Both the position numbers and the translations under genes were made by a program. A stretch of 64,000 nt of DNA from contig NZ_RCNR01000003.1 in the NCBI RefSeq assembly GCF_009725985.1, positions 1 to 64,000 on the forward strand. The letters are read 5' to 3'. Below the pieces are notes generated by a model that did not search any database, had not been told where the DNA came from, and worked only from the letters and a program-made list of their open reading frames with translations. This stretch comes from Zobellia amurskyensis. Lineage in GTDB: Bacteria > Bacteroidota > Bacteroidia > Flavobacteriales > Flavobacteriaceae. Of the stretch, positions 25,791 to 34,461 are shown piece after piece (the first letter of the stretch is position 1; each line of letters starts with the position of its first letter).

Positions 25791-26948
25791 TTATTTATAA
25801 TTTGTATTCAATTTTTTTGTGTCAGTAACTTCAGTTATCAGTGAGTGGTGAATAAATCCAAATGTATTGTCAGGAAGTTGGGTATGATACCAATCAACAG
25901 TTTTTCCGAGAATGGTTATGGTATCTCCCTCTTCAAGCGCTATAAATTTTAGAGCTTGGGTGTTGGGGCCTAAACGAACATTTGCTTTTGGCACTACAAT
26001 GCGCCCTTTTGTTCGGGGCATAGTTGGTTGTGCCTTTTGTTTTCTGTTTCGACGAATAAAGGGTAAGGGGTCGATGGCTCCCTCCTTTGAATAGATTCCG
26101 AAGTGTAAATGTGGTGCTGTAGTCCTAGCGTTACCCGTATTTCCCACAAATCCCAAGGTGTCGCCAACAGCTATTTTTTCCCCGGAAAAAGTTATGATGC
26201 TGTCCAAGTGGGCATAATAATAGGAATTTTTAAAGATACTTTCGCGCAACCACACTTGTTTTCCTCCAAGGCCGCGTTCTCCGACAAAGCCTGTGCGACC
26301 TTCCACTACGGCTACAACAGGGGTCATTTTTGGTGCGAATATATCTACTCCTTCATGTGTCCGCTTTCCTCTGGAGCGGGGAGCACCCCAAAAACTTTGG
26401 ATGGCATTATCCGGAACATTCACTACCGGGAAGACGAGCGTAGGTTGGGTATATAATTCGATTTTAAAATTAGCTCTTTCAAAAAGTTCGGGCTGAATAA
26501 CGATCTTATAATTTCCTGTTTTTCTAATATTTAACTCTAACGGTAATTGTGTGTAATTTTTTTCATGGAGCAAGGGTTCGGATGGCAAACTATCCAGATT
26601 TTCGAATCGATGGATGTCGATGAAAAAGGGAACCGAATCCGAGTCCGAGGTTGTGGAAACCATTAATTTTTCGCCTTCGCTGAGGTGAATGTTAAAGCTG
26701 TAACGAGGATGTATTTCAGGAATAATTTCTCCAACTTCCACATAGGGCAGTATAACGGTTAAGCTATCTCTAAGCGCCCAATTATAGGAATTGTTCCACT
26801 GGCGATATGCGGAATCCCCTTCTTTAAATGATCGCGCGTACAATTCACGTGGGGTAGGAGGGGCAAAAGTATCTTGTATCTTTTGAATCTGTTTGCAAGA
26901 CATGAAAACCAATAAGAAAACTAGAAATAAAAATTTGGAAGCTGCCAT
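25791..26948 (-). CDS. M23 (LytM) peptidase lipoprotein with C-terminal SH3 domain
   Basis: I place the start at 26948, giving MAASKFLFLVFLLVFMSC, a clean lipoprotein signal; the frame is open 46 codons further upstream but that would bury the signal. The mature protein has an N-terminal PPC-like beta domain, then a LytM metallopeptidase domain with zinc ligands in THEGVDIF and TAPHLHFGIY (HxH), and a final bacterial SH3 domain (NVRLGPNTQALKFIALEEGD...VDWY...GFIHHSLI). Such enzymes cut peptidoglycan stem peptides or act as activators of amidases. The lipid anchor puts it in the periplasmic space or on the outer membrane. It stands alone on the minus strand. Confidence 0.87.
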   Translation of the reverse strand: MAASKFLFLVFLLVFMSCKQIQKIQDTFAPPTPRELYARSFKEGDSAYRQWNNSYNWALRDSLTVILPYVEVGEIIPEIHPRYSFNIHLSEGEKLMVSTTSDSDSVPFFIDIHRFENLDSLPSEPLLHEKNYTQLPLELNIRKTGNYKIVIQPELFERANFKIELYTQPTLVFPVVNVPDNAIQSFWGAPRSRGKRTHEGVDIFAPKMTPVVAVVEGRTGFVGERGLGGKQVWLRESIFKNSYYYAHLDSIITFSGEKIAVGDTLGFVGNTGNARTTAPHLHFGIYSKEGAIDPLPFIRRNRKQKAQPTMPRTKGRIVVPKANVRLGPNTQALKFIALEEGDTITILGKTVDWYHTQLPDNTFGFIHHSLITEVTDTKKLNTNYK

Positions 26949-27175
26949 CCAATTAAGAGAATTAAATCTTATCGCGCACCGTAGCTCAAGAGCATATTTT
27001 TCAAGCAACGGTAATGAGTTGTATAGGGCAATCACAGTGCTGTCTATAATCTTTCCGAATTTTATAATTTCCTTTATAATCTTCATATTTTAAGTGAAAA
27101 TTGCTACTATTTATTTACAAAAGCTTTATAACGTGAATAAAGTTCCTTCTTGATTTTATTTAATCAATACGACTC

Positions 27176-28177
27176 TTATTGCATATTGAAGAAAACCAAA
27201 TTCTCTACCGAATTTCCATCTGCGAAATCTTGAATATTACGAAAAGTAGTTTTCATTATATTTTGTAAAGCCGTGTCGGTTAAAAAAGCCTGATGGGCTG
27301 TTACTATGACATGGTCTAACTCAATCAATGATTCGAGCAAATGATCTTTTTCATTACTTTTAGAAAAATCTTTGTGAAAGATTCCTTTTTCATTTTCGTA
27401 TACATCCATGGCAAATCCGGAAATCTTTTTCTCACGCATAGCATTATAAATATGGCCGGTATTTACTAATTTGCCTCGGCCTGTGTTAATAAGTATGGCA
27501 GAATTTTTCATAGTCTCCAATTCCTGAAAAGAGATAAACTCTTCCGTTTCATTGTTTAAGGGTAAATTCAATGAAATGATGTCACATTTTTCAAGGATGC
27601 TTTCCTTTGTAGCGTACTTAGCCCAAGATTTATTGATTAAATTTGAATTCCTTTTGGAATCGTACAAAAGAATATGGGCTCCGAAACCATGGAATAAATT
27701 GGCCAGAACTTCCCCAATATCACCCGTGCCACAAATGCCGACCGTTTTGGATTTAATTTCCATTCCTATTTGACCTTCCAATGAAAAATTATAATTACCG
27801 ACACGTTCAAATGAGGGCTTTAATTTGCGGTATAATGCCAAAGTCAAGGCGATACAGTGTTCTGCAATGGCATTAGGCGAATATTTTGGTACATTGGCAA
27901 TATAGATATCAAATTCAGCTGCGGCCTGTATATCAATATGATCTGTTCCTGCGGAGCGCGTTGCAATTAATCCCACTCCCATTTCGACCAATTTTTTCAA
28001 TACGTCCCTATTTGCATTATCGGAAGAAAAGATGCTAACGACTTAACAATCCTTAGCCTTCTTAACGGTTGTAAGTGTTATAGGTTCATGTATGTAAATA
28101 AGGTGGTGGCTTTTCGTATTGGCCTTTTCGATAAATTCTTTTTCAAAGGGATGACAACTAAATATCGCTATTTTCAT
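27176..28177 (-). pseudogene. D-lactate / 2-hydroxyacid dehydrogenase broken by a TAA
   Basis: The frame starting at 28177 (MKIAIFSCHPFEKEFIE) is the N-terminus of a D-2-hydroxyacid dehydrogenase. At 28043-28045 a TAA interrupts it after KKAKDC. The same frame then continues with VVSIFSSDNANRDVLKKL and the rest: RSAGTDHIDI, the NAD site VGICGTGDIGEV, catalytic Arg in INTGRGKLVN, Glu in DVYENEKG and His in TAHQAFLT. A single change such as CAA to TAA would explain it. The C-terminal part alone, from an internal start at 28000, lacks the start of the substrate-binding domain, so function is doubtful unless the stop is a sequence error. Confidence 0.88.
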
Positions 28178-28583
28178 TTTTTTAGGAGTAAATAAAGGAT
28201 ATTGCTCCAAAAATGATATTCCAAATAAAATAAGGTTTAATTCAAAAGAAAAATATTTCTTACATTGAAGCCTGCCATTAAATATTTTTTGGTCGTTCGG
28301 GAGATGGCACCCAAGCCAATTATTGTCCATAGAATTTTGTCGAATATCCTATATGTCACGAAACGACCCCAAAAATAAAGATTAAGATTATTAGTAAAGC
28401 TTTTCAGTTTTTAAGTCAAAAAACTAAACAGGTCTTGCTTTTGAGCTAAGATTTCATTGAAATAGGATATTTCTTTTCCTGGTTGTTTCTCAACTTTATT
28501 TAGTAAGTAGATGGGCTCTTCTATTTAGCACAGCTAAGATAGTCTAATGCCTATTTAGATGGATAACTATTAAAACACAAGAA

Positions 28584-28787
28584 ATGAGTACAGGAGCAAA
28601 TAAAGAGCGATTAAAAGCAAGTGAAAGTGCGCCAATGCCAACGAAACAAGTAGATGACGGGTCAGTGCACAATCAAACTACCAACGTACCTAAAAATCGT
28701 TTTCCTTGGGCGACCATTATCATGATATTTGCTTTTGTTGTATTTCTAGCCATAGTGTTCTTGGTTCTGAATACAAGTTCACAATAG
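28584..28787 (+). CDS. Small tail-anchored membrane protein
   Basis: This 67-residue protein has a polar, unstructured first half and one C-terminal membrane helix (about residues 43-63, WATIIMIFAFVVFLAIVFLVL) ending NTSSQ. I do not recognise the family. It opens a plus-strand series of small membrane, lipid-anchored and stress-type proteins (28.6-30.3 kb), suggesting an envelope stress role, but nothing in the sequence fixes a function. Confidence 0.55.
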   Translation: MSTGANKERLKASESAPMPTKQVDDGSVHNQTTNVPKNRFPWATIIMIFAFVVFLAIVFLVLNTSSQ

Positions 28788-28896
28788 TCATGTACAGCAG
28801 CTTTTTAAAGATAATTTTTCTGTCGATTCGACCAATTACTTTTCTGCCGGTAGTATAATTTCATACAGAGCTATTAATTAATAAAAAGTGAAATTA

Positions 28897-29160
28897 ATGA
28901 AGAGAGTAAGTTTATATAAACGGTTATGTGCATTGGTATGTTTTGTATTTGTTATGTCCTGCGGCGAAAGTCCTGAAGATTCTGCAACAAAGAGAACTCC
29001 TATGGATGGTGTGAAAGAAACACAAATTGAGGCTATGGAAAAAGCGGAGAAATGGGCCGGAGATGAAGAGGTAGATACTACAGCAGTTGATAGTACTAGC
29101 AGTCCAAGTAATACAGAAATTGATAGTTCAGAGAAAAATTTAAAAAAATGGCAGAAATAA
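28897..29160 (+). CDS. Small lipoprotein
   Basis: I choose the ATG at 28897 over the in-frame GTG at 28888. The 87-residue product has a basic N-region and a lipoprotein signal ending in VMSCGES (lipobox V-M-S-C). The mature part is short, acidic and rich in Ser/Thr, with no domain. Its 3' end overlaps the start of the next small ORF by 13 bases, indicating co-translation. Confidence 0.6.
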   Translation: MKRVSLYKRLCALVCFVFVMSCGESPEDSATKRTPMDGVKETQIEAMEKAEKWAGDEEVDTTAVDSTSSPSNTEIDSSEKNLKKWQK

Positions 29161-29255
29161 AAATACGTAAAAAACGTCCCATCTGGCCTTGGCTGGTTTT
29201 AATACTAGTTATAGCCGCAGTACTGTATTTTATATATGCAGGTAATATGGGGTAA
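29148..29255 (+). CDS. 35-residue single-pass membrane peptide
   Basis: ATG at 29148-29150 opens a 36-codon frame to TAA at 29253-29255. The peptide has a strongly basic N-terminus (KIRKKRP) and one membrane helix (PWLVLILVIAAVLYFIYA). It overlaps the preceding lipoprotein by 13 bases in another frame, the arrangement of coupled genes. The clear positive-inside pattern argues that it is real, but no homologue is known to me. Confidence 0.55.
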   Translation: MAEIKIRKKRPIWPWLVLILVIAAVLYFIYAGNMG

Positions 29256-29316
29256 GAACAGGTAGTGAGGCGACTGCTATTATGAACCGGGCTATGTGTC
29301 CAATAAACAATGTATT

Positions 29317-30006
29317 ATGGGAATCAAGGAAAAACATTTATACTATCTCAACGAACTTTCAGAATACAAAATTGAAGATGGTTACCCGGATATTCGGGGC
29401 TGGGTCGTTAAAGATGCTAACTTGAGAAATGTAGGGAGTGTCAAAAATTTACTCGTAAACAAAAGAGTAGAGAAGGTTGTGTACTTGGATATTGAGGTAG
29501 ATGCCACAATTATTGATGCCGAACATGACCCTTATCATAATCATACAAACACGCGATTAAAAGAATTCGTCAATGAAAAAGGAGAGAACCATATTATAAT
29601 TCCTATAGGTCTAGTAGATATTAATATGGCAGAAGACTATATTTTTACAATGACCATTGACCATACTACCTTTGCCAGTACCAAACGTATTCGGGAAAAT
29701 AGCGCTATAGACCGCTCTTATGAAAATGCTATTTTAGACTCGTATAACAGGAGATTTGTACATCAACCAAAAACAAAACCTATAGAGCGTGAGATGGAAA
29801 ATGCAGAACTCTATAAACAAGAACGAAGAGAAAACTTCAAGGAGCCTATTTCTGATAATGATGCAACCATTGTGTCTTCAGAAGGTAATGAAGTTAATTG
29901 GTTTAATGCGAAGAACGAAACAATAGATGGTGAGGGCGATCTAGAAGAAGATGAGTCATTCTATGGAAGAAAAGAGTTTGACGATTCCAAATTTCGAAAA
30001 AAATAA
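29317..30006 (+). CDS. PRC-barrel domain protein
   Basis: I choose ATG 29317 rather than the in-frame GTG at 29296. The 229-residue product starts with a PRC-barrel-like domain (YLNELSEYKIEDGYPDIRGWVVKDANLRNVGSVKNLLVN, about residues 8-46, then VVYLDIEVD). The C-terminal half is charged and probably disordered. PRC-barrel proteins of this kind occur in general-stress or photosynthesis-related contexts and bind small molecules or partners; the precise role is unknown. The CsbD-like gene follows after 8 bases, so the two form a transcription unit. Confidence 0.78.
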   Translation: MGIKEKHLYYLNELSEYKIEDGYPDIRGWVVKDANLRNVGSVKNLLVNKRVEKVVYLDIEVDATIIDAEHDPYHNHTNTRLKEFVNEKGENHIIIPIGLVDINMAEDYIFTMTIDHTTFASTKRIRENSAIDRSYENAILDSYNRRFVHQPKTKPIEREMENAELYKQERRENFKEPISDNDATIVSSEGNEVNWFNAKNETIDGEGDLEEDESFYGRKEFDDSKFRKK

Positions 30007-30014
30007 ATAGAATT

Positions 30015-30263
30015 ATGGATGAAGGAAATATTAACCGAGAGAGTAATGTTAACTGGAAAGATTCTCAATCTAGTAAACATACCTATGAAAGCCTACGTGA
30101 TAAGTGGAACGACATTCAAGAGGAGTATTTAAAAGAACACCCTAACGTAGAGTTGGGGGATTTGTATTTTGAAACTGGCGGTTTCGAAAGGGTATTGGAA
30201 AAAATAAGTGAAGTAACAAATAAGAGCGTCCCAGAAATTCATTCCGAAATTGAGAATTGGTAA
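30015..30263 (+). CDS. CsbD-like general stress protein
   Basis: The 82-residue acidic protein contains NWKDSQSSKH, LRDKWNDIQEEYLKEHPNV and GGFERVLEKISEVTNKSVPEIHSEIENW. These resemble the CsbD/YjbJ pattern WxELKGKW..IKxKY then G...ELLG.IQ..TGK. CsbD proteins are small, hydrophilic and stress-induced, with no defined biochemical activity. It is placed directly after the PRC-barrel gene. The match is from pattern recall and moderate. Confidence 0.6.
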   Translation: MDEGNINRESNVNWKDSQSSKHTYESLRDKWNDIQEEYLKEHPNVELGDLYFETGGFERVLEKISEVTNKSVPEIHSEIENW

Positions 30264-30264
30264 G

Positions 30265-30861
30265 CTATAATTCTTTTCTTTTTAAAAATTCGGCGTATCC
30301 CATAGACTGATTAAGGGTTAGCTTCGTATCGCCAAGAATAGTACTTAAAAAGGTCTCATCAAAAAATACTTTTTCTTTACCAAACCACTCAAAACCAAAA
30401 GTATAACTGATTTTATTTTTAACGGTTACTTTGCTGTATTCAATTTGGCAGCCAGATTCTATATCTTCAGTGGTCTTTCTAATTTCCAACTTTCCATTTA
30501 CATTTATAACATTTACGGTTAACCTATTTTTTGCGACTTCTACCCATTCATTATTTTCAAGGTCTGATAATATGCCATATTCGGCTTGGGCGTCTTGTAA
30601 AGAAAAACTCCATTTTATCCATTTTTCAGAATAGCCAAATGCAGTATAGAGGTTGGTGCGGCCCACAGGGCATGACTCCCGTTGTTTAATTTCTATTCTA
30701 TTATCTCTTAGTTTAATATTAAAGCTTTTGCTCTTTGTATTCAAATAAAGATCACGTCTCTCTTCACTACAATCAAAATTTAAATCCCGTTGTTTAAACC
30801 ATTCTTTAATATGTTGGTTGTCATTATCAAAAAACCACCTTATTTCTTTTGTTTTATACAT
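30265..30861 (-). CDS. Unrecognised protein, possibly CYTH-like
   Basis: I place the start at 30861 (MYKTKEIRWFF); the frame is open upstream but that stretch overlaps the next small gene. The 198-residue protein has alternating charged beta-like segments: EIRWFF, then NIKLRDNRIEIKQRES, then EYGILSDLENNEWVEVAKNRLTV, then EYSKVTVKNKISYTFGFEWFG. The pattern of E-K-R residues recalls CYTH/triphosphate-tunnel proteins, but the defining ExExK is not clear. Cytoplasmic, no membrane segment. Function unknown; tail-to-tail with the CsbD-like gene (1 base apart). Confidence 0.55.
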   Translation of the reverse strand: MYKTKEIRWFFDNDNQHIKEWFKQRDLNFDCSEERRDLYLNTKSKSFNIKLRDNRIEIKQRESCPVGRTNLYTAFGYSEKWIKWSFSLQDAQAEYGILSDLENNEWVEVAKNRLTVNVINVNGKLEIRKTTEDIESGCQIEYSKVTVKNKISYTFGFEWFGKEKVFFDETFLSTILGDTKLTLNQSMGYAEFLKRKEL

Positions 30862-30919
30862 AATAAATGATTTTGCATAAACGAAAGGCTCTACTTGGAA
30901 ACCTTTCGAGCTAAATTTG

Positions 30920-31063
30920 TTAACCCTTGTTTTGCTGATTGCGAATCGTATCCTCTTCAATGTTGAATTCATTGGTTTCTTGATTAACATTTCCCGTTGG
31001 GTTAGTAGGGTTTACTTGTTCTCTTTTTCTTTTAAATTTTCGTTTATCATTTGTATTAGCCAT
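30920..31063 (-). CDS. Small basic/acidic hydrophilic protein
   Basis: An ATG at 31061-31063 opens a 47-residue frame (MANTNDKRKFKRKRE, then an Asn/Pro/Thr-rich and acidic tail). It has a basic head and acidic tail with no hydrophobic core, and looks intrinsically disordered. Small proteins of this style are common in Flavobacteriia, but I recognise no family. A longer in-frame start at 31120 is possible. Confidence 0.4.
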   Translation of the reverse strand: MANTNDKRKFKRKREQVNPTNPTGNVNQETNEFNIEEDTIRNQQNKG

Positions 31064-31276
31064 AATCTTATTTTTTTTATAATTCAGATATTTAAAATAC
31101 TCCATAAAACTAATGGGCATTGATTCATTAAAACAATATGTTGACCCAATTCACCACTATTGCTTTGTTGCTGTGAGCTATACAAGTGATATCATTAATG
31201 TTGATTTTTTTAGGAGTAAGCTTAGCTAACTTATTTATTTATTTTCAGATAAAATATTCACTTAAAACCCAATATC

Positions 31277-31834
31277 ATGAAATTAAAATATAAAAAAGTA
31301 GCGATTTTGGCGGCCGATGGCTTTGAGCAATCAGAACTTTTTGCTCCCCTAGAGGCGCTAAAAATCGAAGGCGCAACAGTAGATATTATTTCAATAAAAG
31401 AAGGCGAAATCAAAGGCTGGGACAAGACCGATTGGGGCAAAAGTATAAAAGTCGATAGAAATGTTGATTCTGCTCCCGTACACGATTATGATGCTTTGGT
31501 TTTGCCAGGAGGAGTCATGAATCCTGATACGTTACGAACCCATACAGTAGCTCTCAATTTTATAAAAGCCTTTTTTGAGAGAAGAAAACCAGTAGCGGCT
31601 ATTTGTCATGCACCATGGCTTCTTATAAATGCGGGCGTAATTGACGGAAGAAAAGTTACCTCCTACAAAAGTATAAAAGAAGATGTTATTAATGCTGGAG
31701 GCAAATGGGTGGATGAGCCTGTAGTTGTGGATAATGGATTGGTAACTAGCAGAAATCCTGATGATTTACCTGCTTTTTGCAACAAACTTATTGAGGAAAT
31801 CAAAGAAGGTAAACACGAGAAACAAAATGCTTAA
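31277..31834 (+). CDS. DJ-1/PfpI-family protein (type 1 GATase-like)
   Basis: The 185-residue protein has the class I glutamine-amidotransferase-like fold of PfpI/YhbO: AILAADGFEQSELFAPLEAL at residues 8-27 with the conserved Glu, DYDALVLPGGVMNPD, and the nucleophile elbow AAICHAPWLLINAGV with Cys near residue 112. The family includes glyoxalase/deglycase-like and stress chaperone proteins. It lies among stress-related genes just before the copper-binding four-helix protein, about 60 bp apart, consistent with a protective role. Confidence 0.88.
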   Translation: MKLKYKKVAILAADGFEQSELFAPLEALKIEGATVDIISIKEGEIKGWDKTDWGKSIKVDRNVDSAPVHDYDALVLPGGVMNPDTLRTHTVALNFIKAFFERRKPVAAICHAPWLLINAGVIDGRKVTSYKSIKEDVINAGGKWVDEPVVVDNGLVTSRNPDDLPAFCNKLIEEIKEGKHEKQNA

Positions 31835-31894
31835 TGCGTAGTAAGGAGCACATCATTTACGCGCAATTAATAAAGAACCTTAAAAATATAGAAA

Positions 31895-32212
31895 ATGATA
31901 TCTAACTATGAAAGTTGTATAAAAGCTTGTCAGCAGTGTTTGATAGATTGCCAGAATTGCCTAGTACAGATGGTAGGAACGGAAAGTATCAATGATTGTC
32001 CAAAGTGCTGTATAGAGTGTGTAGATGCCTGTTTAATATGCATTAAGTCTATGGTAGCCGATAGCCGGTTTACGAAAGATTATGCAAAAATATGTGCAGA
32101 AATCTGTGAGTGGTGTGCTGAACAATGTCAGCAACACGAACATGGGCACTGTAAGGTATGTGCAGCCTCTTGTTTGGTATGTGCCGATGAGTGTCGTAAA
32201 CTTGCTGCTTAA
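31895..32212 (+). CDS. Cys-rich four-helix-bundle copper-binding protein (Csp-like)
   Basis: The 105-residue protein has 20 Cys, nearly all spaced three or four apart along helices (C8-x3-C12-x2-C15-x3-C19-x2-C22 and so on), plus a His cluster HEHGHC near residue 81. This is the pattern of the DUF326/Csp copper-storage proteins, in which Cys line the core of a four-helix bundle and bind many Cu(I). No signal peptide is present, so it is a cytosolic (Csp3-type) form. A strong terminator follows. Confidence 0.87.
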   Translation: MISNYESCIKACQQCLIDCQNCLVQMVGTESINDCPKCCIECVDACLICIKSMVADSRFTKDYAKICAEICEWCAEQCQQHEHGHCKVCAASCLVCADECRKLAA

Positions 32213-32223
32213 CAGAATAAAAA

Positions 32224-32249
32224 CCGCCACTTCGCAGTGGCGGTTTTTT
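32224..32249. terminator. Bidirectional terminator
   Basis: CCGCCACT (32224-32231) and AGTGGCGG (32236-32243) form a perfect GC-rich 8-bp stem with a TCGC loop, followed by TTTTTT on the plus strand and preceded by AAAAA, giving a T-run on the minus strand. It ends the copper-protein transcript and may also end the converging flavodoxin-reductase-like gene at 32317. Confidence 0.9.
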
Positions 32250-32316
32250 AAAATGTGTGAATTTTATAGTTTTATGAATATTGAATCACCGAGATGAAAT
32301 ATCTAAAGTGGAAAAA

Positions 32317-32991
32317 TCAATCGTAATCCTCAATTATGATTCTATCATCTGTAGCACCTAATTTTTTAAGGTCCTCAACCACCTTATCCGTCATTTCAGG
32401 AGGTCCGCAAACATAGAAATACTGTGAGTAATCAGAAATTGTAGATCTCATAAAATTTTCATCAATATGACCGTGAGCGTATTTGGCTATGTTTTCTTCG
32501 GATAGCACATTCACGTAGTTTCGTCCCAATAAGTTTTCGAACTCATCGCGAAGAAAAATATCTTTCTCCGCTTTATTGGCGAATATCAAGGCATTTTTTA
32601 CAAGGTCGTTTTGCATTTCCAGAGACCGTAAAATAGAAATAAATGGTGTTACACCGGCACCCCCTGCTAGAAACGTTCCCTTTCCTTTGTATTGAATAGC
32701 TCCAAAAACATCTCTTAAAATAAGTTCGTCACCTTCTTTACACCTAGAAAGTTGTTCTGTCATTCCGTTATGGTCTGGGTACACTTTTATAGTGAATTCT
32801 AGGTAATCGTCTTGGGGTAGACTTGTAAAGGTAAACGGACGTGTCTCTTCTTTCCACTGTTCCGTATTGATAGACATTTCTGTTGCTTGACCAGGCTTAA
32901 ATTCATAACCTTCAGGTCTATCCGTCTTTATTTGTAAGACGTTATAATTAATGAATTTTATTGATTTGATCTTAACTATATGTTTTTTCAT
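32317..32991 (-). CDS. FNR-family FAD/NAD(P)H oxidoreductase
   Basis: The 224-residue protein is a ferredoxin-NADP reductase-type module. The FAD-binding beta barrel has the motif RPFTFTS (about residues 55-61). The NAD(P) domain has GKGTFLAGGAGVTPFISILRSL (about 107-128) and the C-terminal VCGPPEMTDKVV. No 2Fe-2S domain is fused. Such proteins pass electrons between NAD(P)H and a flavodoxin, ferredoxin or haem protein. The partner is not obvious here; genes nearby deal with stress and metals. Confidence 0.85.
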   Translation of the reverse strand: MKKHIVKIKSIKFINYNVLQIKTDRPEGYEFKPGQATEMSINTEQWKEETRPFTFTSLPQDDYLEFTIKVYPDHNGMTEQLSRCKEGDELILRDVFGAIQYKGKGTFLAGGAGVTPFISILRSLEMQNDLVKNALIFANKAEKDIFLRDEFENLLGRNYVNVLSEENIAKYAHGHIDENFMRSTISDYSQYFYVCGPPEMTDKVVEDLKKLGATDDRIIIEDYD

Positions 32992-33168
32992 TTTGCTCTA
33001 TTTTGTAAATTGATTTATTCTTGGACATAGGGGAACAGAGTTGACTTTGAATAACTCGATGAAAAGTTATTGAATGAAAAATATATAGACGATCGGTATA
33101 CCTATATTTTTTAACTCAAGAATAAAGCTTCTTTGAGAATTTAAGCGAAATAGTAAATCACAATGATT

Positions 33169-33861
33169 TTACAAGTCTATATTAAGCGAGCTGAGCAAAA
33201 ATAAACTATGAGCTGCCTGATTTGAATAATTTTCCAATCGATATTCCAAGCCATTCGTAAGGGTCAATTTTTTGTTTAATAATAATCCTAGAGATATTGA
33301 ATAACGCTGATCGTATTCAGGTTTTTGGGTTTTTGCCACGGTCAGTAAGTTTTCGATGGAAGAAATGAAGAACATTTCTCCTACATCAAGCCTTGTTCCC
33401 TGTAGGGGGAAATCTATAGTTAATCGATATCGAAATCGATGATTGATGGGAGTGCCTGAAAATTGTTGCTCTGCCCTAATACGGTGCCCTAGCCTATAAT
33501 TAATGTGGGTGGTGGTAAGATTGTACTGTTCCGTTAACCGAAACTCATCGCGCTCGTCAGAGAAAAGCGATTCGAAGCGGTACATAAGCCCAAGAGCAAT
33601 ACTTTGATTATCTAGCAACTTATAGTTTGAGAAATGCGAAACATCAATTTGTTCCACGTCAAAAACGGTCTTGTCCTCAAACCAAAGTGTTCTTTTTTCA
33701 ATGGAAAATTTATGTGAATATAAGGGCGCTACCTTATATGATATACCTATTTCTGGCTCCCAATATCCCATGAAAGTTTCTTGGCCTTGTAATATTAATG
33801 AGGAGGCCAAAAGCAAAAGAACGAAAAAAAAAGATTTAATAGAGTATGTGGTCATATCCAA
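33169..33861 (-). CDS. DUF2490-like outer-membrane beta-barrel protein
   Basis: The 230-residue protein has a signal peptide (cleaved near GQET, residue 26). The rest is amphipathic beta strands: GYWEPEIGISYKVAPLYSHKFSIEKR, HINYRLGHRIRAEQQFSG, NHRFRYRLTIDFPLQG, and a C-terminal strand ending in Leu. The R-x-E-Q-R-F and RLRYRL-type strands are those of the DUF2490 family of small barrels. It overlaps the upstream gene (33836-34438) by 26 bases, so the two are translated together. Confidence 0.72.
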   Translation of the reverse strand: MDMTTYSIKSFFFVLLLLASSLILQGQETFMGYWEPEIGISYKVAPLYSHKFSIEKRTLWFEDKTVFDVEQIDVSHFSNYKLLDNQSIALGLMYRFESLFSDERDEFRLTEQYNLTTTHINYRLGHRIRAEQQFSGTPINHRFRYRLTIDFPLQGTRLDVGEMFFISSIENLLTVAKTQKPEYDQRYSISLGLLLNKKLTLTNGLEYRLENYSNQAAHSLFLLSSLNIDL

Positions 33862-34438
33862 TAGATGCGAATTTTCGTTTGTTGATTAAGCTACCTTCAG
33901 AAGAGAATAGCAACTCAAAATTTTCAAAATCTTCTTGATCCCTGCCGGCAATAACTATTTCATAATTTTCTCCAATATTCTTATCCTTGTTAAAAGCATA
34001 TTGGAACAATGCCTCTGGAGCTTTAGTTATTTCCGTTGTATACTGGCGTTGTATTTTTATGATTCTGAAGGTGTTAAATTCTTCTTCCAAAAAGTTATTT
34101 ACCCGTTGTAAGGTGGACTCGGGTATATCTTTTTCTTCTATGTAAGTTTCTATATCCTCAAGCTGTCCTATAGAATCAAATTCCACGCTGTGATACATTT
34201 TCTCAAGTTTAAATTTTACCTCATAGCCTATTTGAGTATTATCATATTCTTTAAAGTATCGTATTCTCTTTGCCGAGCTCAGTTTATTTTCAAGTTGTAA
34301 TAATGCTACTTCTGGGAAATTTTCTTTTGAGATTATATATTCCTTTTCGTTTTTAGTTTGTGCCACAACAGACATGCAGGGAAGAACAACGGTTACGAGG
34401 AATAAATAAATGGACGGATTAGGACGGTATGAATACAT
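33836..34438 (-). CDS. Exported protein, PepSY/BLIP-like
   Basis: The 200-residue protein has a signal peptide (about residues 1-27, ending VVAQT). The mature part looks like one or two alpha-beta units: ALLQLENKLSSAKRIRYFKEYDNTQIGYEVKFKLEKMYHSVEFDSIGQLEDIETYIEE. This helix then beta-hairpin pattern recalls PepSY-like/putative beta-lactamase-inhibitor-like domains. It is likely periplasmic and co-expressed with the overlapping barrel gene. Function unknown. Confidence 0.6.
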   Translation of the reverse strand: MYSYRPNPSIYLFLVTVVLPCMSVVAQTKNEKEYIISKENFPEVALLQLENKLSSAKRIRYFKEYDNTQIGYEVKFKLEKMYHSVEFDSIGQLEDIETYIEEKDIPESTLQRVNNFLEEEFNTFRIIKIQRQYTTEITKAPEALFQYAFNKDKNIGENYEIVIAGRDQEDFENFELLFSSEGSLINKRKFASIGYDHILY

Positions 34439-34461
34439 TTTTCTGACTTTTTAGGCTGTTG

